A stretch of 11,024 nt of DNA from the NCBI GenBank assembly GCA_919901895.1, contig CAKKQI010000095.1, positions 1-11,024 of the forward strand, in the 5' to 3' direction. Below, piece after piece: positions 6,487 to 11,024 of the stretch. Source of the stretch: Candidatus Brocadiaceae bacterium. GTDB lineage: Bacteria; Planctomycetota; MHYJ01; JACQXL01; CAKKQI01. A program made the translations under genes and the position numbers. The stretch's first letter is position 1. Every line of letters starts with the position of its first letter. The notes beneath the pieces are model-generated. The model made no database searches and was not told the DNA's origin. It saw nothing but the letters and a program-made list of their open reading frames with translations.

Positions 6487-7710
6487 TTATCCGTAAAGTT
6501 TCTCCTGCGCCTTGAGGAACCGTTCCATATCATTAGCCGGATAGAGTTTGGTTTCAAAAATACATTTCTGGGCGCTGAACCCAAAAGATTGAACTAATTT
6601 CAGTTCCGGCCGCAGGGAAGGCGGAACGAAAAGCTGGGTGTTTTTCCGGCCATGCTCTTCACAGTAAAGACAAATGGCCGGACCGACTTCTTTAGCCGGC
6701 ACTTCCATATCTTTAAAGATCGTCTGAAAAATACTGAACTCCTGGCAGTTCAGAAACTCCGTAATTTTTATTTTCGGCTCTTCTGTCCGCTTTTCAGGCG
6801 GAGCGACAGCGGAGTCCCCCGATGTTACATCGGGGGACGGAGGCAGTATTTCCCGCGAAAAAATCTCCTGGTCGGAAAACATTCCATAGCGCCCGACGAC
6901 CTGCAGGTCGGCCGCATCGGAAATACCGGCCGCCGGAAATATTTCCAGGAAAAAAGCCCGACTCACCCGCCAGCCGTATTCGTCCCGGGTCCGGGCCACC
7001 GTTTCTTTCAGCCGGTCTTCACCGTATTTCAAAATAATTAATCCGCTGAAAACCGCCTGCCTGATTAAACCATAATTATAAGCAATAATTCCGTTCAAGC
7101 AAAATACCAGCCAGCGCTGAAAAAGCGATTCGCTCATCCCGGACTCGCTCGCCTGTTCCGATTCCTGAACGAATGCTTTAAGCGTGTCGGCCCAATCAGC
7201 CGGCATCATCGGAGGGTAAGTTTTGAGCAAACCGGCATAAGACGTTTCAGGTAATCCGCTTGAGGCGGACTTAAGCAACGTCCGAACATCCTCAACGAAC
7301 CGGTCATAATATTTTTTTACCAATTCTTTAAACTCAGTTGTATCGGTTAAATTATCTCCTGGTTTTGCCGGAGTAAGTTGAGCAAACTGCCTGGTCATCT
7401 CTTCAAAACGGCAGCGCATCATTTCTTCTTCGGCTTTCCAGTAGGGCGCCATTATTTTCAGACCGGGAAAAATATGCTTCGGGTCGGCAAAATCACCCTG
7501 AACCAATCCGGTCAGTTGTTCCCGGGCATCTTTAATTTTATTCTGGCTGAAAAGCGGTTCGGCTTCGCCTTTCGGTAAACTCAAGGGCTGAGCCTGCCGA
7601 AGCCCTGCCGAAGCCCTGCCGAAAGATTGCCGGCTGGCTGAAAACCTGTCGCGGGCGTCCTTGAAATTCTTCGCCCAGCGGTGGGAATGGAATTCGTTGA
7701 AATTCGTCAT
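6487..7710 (-). CDS. Protein of unknown function, 407 residues, carrying two in-frame palindromic repeats
   Basis: I do not recognise this soluble protein. The N-terminal part has a low-complexity stretch (about 29-53, FGRASAGLRQAQPLSLPKGE) that is the translation of a DNA repeat. The middle is helical (FQRWLVFCLNGIIAYNYGLI near 200). A Pro-rich linker (about 287-309) includes the translation of a second palindrome. The C-terminal 90 residues form a separate domain with Cys and His residues (ICLYCEEHG) and a final FSAQKCIFETKL. The pattern of a Cys-rich segment followed by a G-x-x-C-x-F-type strand faintly recalls V4R/ATC-hydrolase-like domains; this is weak. Transcription probably begins at the promoter at 7793-7820. 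No Shine-Dalgarno is close to the ATG, which sits at the end of a leader inverted repeat. A downstream start cannot be excluded. Confidence 0.75.
   Translation of the reverse strand: MTNFNEFHSHRWAKNFKDARDRFSASRQSFGRASAGLRQAQPLSLPKGEAEPLFSQNKIKDAREQLTGLVQGDFADPKHIFPGLKIMAPYWKAEEEMMRCRFEEMTRQFAQLTPAKPGDNLTDTTEFKELVKKYYDRFVEDVRTLLKSASSGLPETSYAGLLKTYPPMMPADWADTLKAFVQESEQASESGMSESLFQRWLVFCLNGIIAYNYGLIRQAVFSGLIILKYGEDRLKETVARTRDEYGWRVSRAFFLEIFPAAGISDAADLQVVGRYGMFSDQEIFSREILPPSPDVTSGDSAVAPPEKRTEEPKIKITEFLNCQEFSIFQTIFKDMEVPAKEVGPAICLYCEEHGRKNTQLFVPPSLRPELKLVQSFGFSAQKCIFETKLYPANDMERFLKAQEKLYG
6814..6838. repeat. Perfect 25-bp palindrome inside the 407-residue gene
   Basis: Arms GTCCCCCGATGT (6814-6825) and ACATCGGGGGAC (6827-6838) are exact complements around one central T. 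The palindrome is translated as part of a Pro/Ser linker (SPDVTSGDS), in frame, between two likely domains. A dispersed REP-like element landing in a tolerant linker is the likely origin. Confidence 0.8.
7571..7623. repeat. REP-like element inside the 407-residue gene
   Basis: A hairpin (7571-7601) has outer arms TTCGGTA and TGCCGAA and inner arms CTCA and TGAG. It is followed by two more copies of GCCCTGCCGAA, giving three near-identical units ending at 7601, 7612 and 7623. The minus-strand translation (FGRASAG, then LRQAQPLSLPKGEAEP) resembles the peptides that dispersed palindromic elements produce when read through in other genomes, which I recall but cannot check here. Confidence 0.7.
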
Positions 7711-7794
7711 ACGTCTGTATCCCGCGTCCGCGTGGTAAGCAAAAATAGTTTCCTTCGCTGAAAATATTTACCCCCAAAGGGGATACAGACGTAT
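7709..7794 (-). repeat. 86-bp leader element bounded by 15-bp inverted repeats
   Basis: ATACGTCTGTATCCC at 7709-7723 is exactly complementary to 7780-7794. On the minus strand the element begins at the -10 box and ends at the AT of the start codon of the 407-residue gene, so it makes up nearly the whole 5' leader. Inside, the RNA could form GGTAA/TTACC with AATATTTTC against GAAACTATT (one mismatch), and CGCG-GA-CGCG next to the closing stem; CCCC-TTT-GGGG competes with that stem. It may be a structured regulatory leader hiding the start codon. Alternatively it is a miniature transposon: TA flanks both ends of CGTCTGTATCCC. Confidence 0.6.
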
Positions 7795-7820
7795 TATACT
7801 AACGAGCCAAAATAAAGCAA
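7793..7820 (-). promoter_or_regulatory. Sigma70-like promoter for the 407-residue gene
   Basis: On the minus strand, TTGCTT (7815-7820), a 16-base spacer and a consensus TATAAT (7793-7798). The -10 box touches the leader inverted repeat, so RNA would start inside its first arm. Confidence 0.55.
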
Positions 7821-7899
7821 GATTTTTTATTTGCTTTCAAATAATTTTTGAATTGGAAATTTTTCTTATCTTTTTCGCTTGAAAAATTTTATTTTTCTC

Positions 7900-7927
7900 T
7901 TGACGCGGTTAACAGCGGTGTTATAAT
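7900..7927 (+). promoter_or_regulatory. Strong sigma70-like promoter for the secreted beta-helix/propeller gene
   Basis: TTGACG (7900-7905), a 16-base spacer, then a perfect TATAAT (7922-7927). An AT-rich stretch lies upstream and the ATG follows about 40 bases after the expected start of transcription. It is back to back with the minus-strand promoter at 7793-7820. Confidence 0.75.
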
Positions 7928-7956
7928 TTAAACGTCTATAAATTTTTAATTTGTTC

Positions 7957-7963
7957 AGGAAAG
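7957..7963 (+). promoter_or_regulatory. Ribosome binding site of the secreted beta-helix/propeller gene
   Basis: AGGAAAG, 9 bases before ATG 7973. It supports this start, as does the signal peptide that begins there. Confidence 0.55.
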
Positions 7964-7972
7964 AAGAATCTT

Positions 7973-10900
7973 ATGTGCTGTGAAAAAAACTCATTCCGCC
8001 CATCCCGGTATTTTCGCATCCCGGCCGGAATTTTTCTTTGTTTTCTGTTCGTTTGGCTCGGTTTTTTATTTTTTGTTTCCGGTTTACCAGCCCAGACGAC
8101 CATTCCGCCGGCGGCCGAATCTGAATCATCTGGAAAATTAAGCCCCGCTCTTTTCCAGCCGGACGGCTATCACTTGCCTTTGGCTGTCGCCGGCCCAGAA
8201 TGTTCTTTGCCCAACGATAACCCCTATTTCCCGAATCTTAAAATCACCGCGAGCGAAGAAATCAGTTTTATCCTGGAAGTCTTTCCGAAAATGATTACTT
8301 TTTCAGCGGAATCTTTGCCGGCCGATAACCGGAAACCGCATTCCGTGGCTTTCAATGTCTCCGGTTTGGAACCCTTTCTCCCGGCCGGGGACAACTCCAT
8401 TGCGCTGTATCGCCAGACAGACGGTAATCCCAATCTGTTGGATAAATTCACCTTTTCTTCAGGCGGCGTTTATCAGTTTACGGTTGATTTTGACCAGAAA
8501 CAAAACCGCCATCAGATTGTTATTTCGCCCCAAAAATCAACCATTTATATCAGGGGCCGGGATAATCCCGGCGACGAAATCGTGGCCAAAGGCGTCGGCG
8601 TCTGGTTAGACGCCACCACCTGCCAATTGACCAAAGATATTACCGAGCAAATAATCATTGACGGAAGCAATCTGACCATTGATGGAAACGGTTTTACTCT
8701 GACCGGGCCCGGATTTGACCCCAATAATCCTTACGGCTATGGCGGGATAGGCATACTTTCCACCTCAGAAAGCGATCAGATCACCATCAAAAATTTAACC
8801 ATAAAGAATTTCTATTACGGAATTGATGTCTGGGGCGGGACTGATCATACTTTTGAAAACATGGCGCTTTCCGATAATTTTGTGGGTATAAATTCTGCTT
8901 CTGGAATGGGGCGTAATTTTCGGATTATCAACTGTACGGTCAGCGGGTTAATCAGTCCGGTCGGCGAAGAATACGGCCGACGCGGGGTAATGCTTTACTC
9001 TACTTTGGGCGGCGGAAACCACCTGATTCAGGATTGCACGATCAATGGCCGCCACTGGTTCGGCCTCGCCCTCTGGGGAGAGGATAACCGGATTATTAAT
9101 TGCGCCAGTAAAAACAACTCCATCGGTTTTTATTCCGGTTTCGATCCGAACATCTCATGGAAAAATAATATCCATATAAAAGACTGCCGGATTGAAAACG
9201 GGGAAGTGCACGCGATTCTCCTTCATTACGGGAACGGCAGTATCATTGAGAATAACGAAGCGGTTAATTGCGCCGGCGAAATCATCGCGGCCGGGCTTTA
9301 TTTTACCAATCAGCCCAAAAGTATCAATCTCCAGATTAAAAATAACCGGATTATCAGCAATACCGGTAAGGCGATTTACCTTGAAGGAACCCAAAACAGT
9401 CTGGTTACCCAAAACGTCTGTGCGGACAATCAGCGTGGTTTGGTATTGGATGACGCGGAAAATATCACCGTTACCGCTAATAGTTTTATCAGAAACGCAA
9501 AAACCGGGCTGCGTTTACTCGGACCGATTAATGCCATCGCCGTTTACCATAATAATATTTACGATAATGCCATTTCTAATGTAGAATCGGCGGGGCCGGT
9601 TGAACTTTCCTGTCTTAACCCGGCCGCTAATCGGAACGAAGGGAACTATTGGGGTAAAAACACGCCCCCCGGATTCTATCCCTTTGGGAGCCCCAATCTA
9701 CCCTATGATTCCAATGCCGCGAACGTGAATGATTCATATCCTTATCTGGTTCTGAACGGCTGGCTTAAAGGTTATATCCCGGGTGAACCGGAAAGATTAC
9801 CCGGTAAAATCATCTTTGACTCCAACCGCGATGGGAATTTAGAAATCTACCGGATGGATGCGGACGGCCGCAATGTCCGACGGCTAACGAATCACCCGGC
9901 GCTGGATAGCCGACCGGTGATTTCCCCGGACGGCTCTAAAGTGGCTTGGCAGACTGAACGCGATGCTAACGGGGAAATCTATCTGATGAATATTGACGGC
10001 GCTAATCCGGTCAATCTTACTAACCATCCGGGTGATGATCACCGCCCGGCCTTCTCGCCTGATGGACAGAAGATTGCCTTCCATTCTGACCGCGACGGCT
10101 CTCCCAGCCAGATTTACGTGATGCCTGTCCCCCAAAGCCTTGGCGGCGGGGGAAATGTCGATGGCGCCAACCCGGTTCGGTTAACCAATGACCCGGCAGG
10201 GGCCGCCCGACCGGTTTTTTCGCCGGACGGGACTAAAATCGCCTTTCACTCCGGCCGGGATGGGAACCGCGAGATCTATATTATGAACGGCGACGGGACA
10301 AACCAAACCCGCCTGACCAACCACCCGGCTGAAGATAGCGGCCCGTTCTTCTCGCCGGACGGGACGACCATCCTCTGGCATACCGACCGCGAGGGAAACT
10401 ATGAAATATACCGGATGAATGCCAATGGAGATAATCCGGTTAATCTGACCAATCACCCGACCCGGGACCAACACCCGGCGACCTCGCCAGACGGTAGAAA
10501 AATCGTCTTTGACAGCGACCGGAACGGAAATGACGAGATCTATGTGATGAATCCGGACGGGACCGGGGTCATTAACCTGACTAACCATCCGGCGGGTGAC
10601 AATATCCCGGACTGGGGACCAGAAGCGCCATCTTACCCGGCTGATACGACTCCACCTATCGGTTCAATTAGCATTAACGCATCTGCCCCGGCCACTTCTT
10701 CCACCGCCGTAACCCTTCTACTCTTTTCCCAGGACCCGGAATCCGGCGTTACCCAGATGCGCTTCAGCAACGACGCGGCAAACTGGACCGCCTGGATGCC
10801 TTACCTTTCACCTAAAACCTATAACCTATCACCTCCTGATGGCACCAAGACCGTTTACGTTGAATACAAAAACGGCGCGGGCTTGACCGCGATATTTTCC

Positions 10901-11024
10901 GATACCATTATCCTTGATACCACGCCGCCGGTTATCACGGCAATTATAACGCCCGCGCCTAATGCGGCTGGATGGAATAATACCGATGTTACCGTCAGTT
11001 TCTCAGCCACCGATGAACTTTCCG
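7973..11024 (+). CDS. Secreted NosD-like beta-helix / TolB-type propeller / Ig-like protein (3' end outside window)
   Basis: The frame is open for 1017 codons with no stop before the window ends. Residues 1-40 are a signal peptide with a long hydrophobic core (about 18-38), likely cut after LPA. After a beta-rich N-terminal region, residues about 228-575 form a parallel beta-helix of NosD/right-handed type (repeated NxxIxxN-like turns, closing with GNYWG at 557-561). Residues about 612-882 hold six TolB-type repeats, each with a form of KIAFxSDRDGNxEIYxMNxDG, then LTNHP and SPDG; six make a complete propeller. Then come Ig-like modules, each introduced by DTTPP (near 889 and 983). No catalytic residues stand out; a surface carbohydrate-binding or adhesive role is likely. 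Blade three has a 10-residue insertion. The gene has its own good promoter, diverging from the minus-strand genes. Confidence 0.9.
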   Translation, partial: MCCEKNSFRPSRYFRIPAGIFLCFLFVWLGFLFFVSGLPAQTTIPPAAESESSGKLSPALFQPDGYHLPLAVAGPECSLPNDNPYFPNLKITASEEISFILEVFPKMITFSAESLPADNRKPHSVAFNVSGLEPFLPAGDNSIALYRQTDGNPNLLDKFTFSSGGVYQFTVDFDQKQNRHQIVISPQKSTIYIRGRDNPGDEIVAKGVGVWLDATTCQLTKDITEQIIIDGSNLTIDGNGFTLTGPGFDPNNPYGYGGIGILSTSESDQITIKNLTIKNFYYGIDVWGGTDHTFENMALSDNFVGINSASGMGRNFRIINCTVSGLISPVGEEYGRRGVMLYSTLGGGNHLIQDCTINGRHWFGLALWGEDNRIINCASKNNSIGFYSGFDPNISWKNNIHIKDCRIENGEVHAILLHYGNGSIIENNEAVNCAGEIIAAGLYFTNQPKSINLQIKNNRIISNTGKAIYLEGTQNSLVTQNVCADNQRGLVLDDAENITVTANSFIRNAKTGLRLLGPINAIAVYHNNIYDNAISNVESAGPVELSCLNPAANRNEGNYWGKNTPPGFYPFGSPNLPYDSNAANVNDSYPYLVLNGWLKGYIPGEPERLPGKIIFDSNRDGNLEIYRMDADGRNVRRLTNHPALDSRPVISPDGSKVAWQTERDANGEIYLMNIDGANPVNLTNHPGDDHRPAFSPDGQKIAFHSDRDGSPSQIYVMPVPQSLGGGGNVDGANPVRLTNDPAGAARPVFSPDGTKIAFHSGRDGNREIYIMNGDGTNQTRLTNHPAEDSGPFFSPDGTTILWHTDREGNYEIYRMNANGDNPVNLTNHPTRDQHPATSPDGRKIVFDSDRNGNDEIYVMNPDGTGVINLTNHPAGDNIPDWGPEAPSYPADTTPPIGSISINASAPATSSTAVTLLLFSQDPESGVTQMRFSNDAANWTAWMPYLSPKTYNLSPPDGTKTVYVEYKNGAGLTAIFSDTIILDTTPPVITAIITPAPNAAGWNNTDVTVSFSATDELS
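10124..10153 (+). repeat. 30-bp in-frame insertion in propeller blade three
   Basis: Compared with the five other blades, blade three has ten extra codons (residues 718-727, PVPQSLGGGG) between IYVM and NVDG. The inserted DNA has a C-run (CCCCC), a central CCAAAGCCTTGG imperfect palindrome and a G-run (GGGGG), so it can form a hairpin, as REP-like elements do. Confidence 0.55.
10803..10834 (+). repeat. Five heptamer repeats (ACCTNNN) in the first Ig-like domain
   Basis: ACCT recurs at exactly 7-base spacing, starting at 10803, 10810, 10817, 10824 and 10831. The stretch is translated as YLSPKTYNLSP in the first Ig-like domain. The heptamer cuts across the 3-base frame, so codon or protein repetition does not explain it. 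Confidence 0.6.

Noticed and set aside
7538..7777. Minus-strand 79-codon frame overlapping the start of the 407-residue gene
   Set aside because: It runs through the leader inverted repeat and the REP-like element in another frame. Its sequence there is just a second reading of the repeat.
7709..7794. Cloverleaf-like foldback considered as a tRNA
   Set aside because: The closing stem is too long, and no T-loop consensus or anticodon arm of the right size is present.
8556..8572. 17-bp palindrome with arms GCCGGGAT and ATCCCGGC
   Set aside because: Short, single, and in ordinary coding sequence (RGRDNPGDE). It could be chance in a GC-rich patch, so it is not listed as an element.
8224..8609. 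Frames on both strands within the beta-helix gene (8224-8451, 8355-8609, 9155-9412, 9192-9584, 9884-10135, 10181-10588)
   Set aside because: All are shadows of the continuous plus-strand frame, which has a signal peptide, domain motifs and a promoter.

Overview
The window reads as a moderately AT-rich chromosomal stretch of an uncultured bacterium. A planctomycete-like lineage is my best guess. The reasons are a very large secreted protein combining HEAT, TPR and PQQ-type repeats, a second large secreted beta-helix/beta-propeller/Ig-like protein, Shine-Dalgarno starts and sigma70-like promoters. No ribosomal RNA, tRNA or marker gene fixes the phylum, so this is inference.

Layout. On the minus strand, 135-3767 encodes a 1210-residue secreted repeat protein. 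Just upstream (3844-4071) is a 5'-truncated paralogue of its N-terminal HEAT-like domain. The truncation falls at a 159-bp segment (4050-4208) bounded by a perfect 19-bp inverted repeat. This segment carries a good sigma70-like promoter and an ATG. Inverting it on paper would join that promoter and ATG in frame to the truncated gene, so it is a candidate DNA inversion switch. It abuts a frameshifted excisionase-like helix-turn-helix gene (4195-4439), then three tandem hairpin repeats (4483-4564).

The hairpins overlap the stop codon of the last gene of a compact minus-strand operon: SDR oxidoreductase (5617-6369), DUF5674-type protein (5269-5610), a small helical protein (4919-5272) and an SCP2-like lipid carrier (4550-4888). 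Upstream of the operon is a 100-bp array of GTTAC/GTAAC pentamers on a roughly 10-bp period. Next is a minus-strand gene of unknown function (6487-7710). It contains two palindromic repeats inside its reading frame, and its leader is bounded by a 15-bp inverted repeat.

A divergent intergenic region (7711-7972) has one promoter for each direction. On the plus strand, 7973 to the window end encodes the start of a secreted protein with a signal peptide, a NosD-like parallel beta-helix, six TolB-type propeller repeats and Ig-like domains. It is still open at 11024.

The unifying oddity is the density of short palindromic or inverted elements (4050-4208, 4483-4564, 6383-6479, 6814-6838, 7571-7623, 7709-7794, 10124-10153). 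Several are inside genes without breaking the frame. No transposase, integrase or invertase is encoded in the window, so any mobility or inversion would need enzymes supplied from elsewhere.
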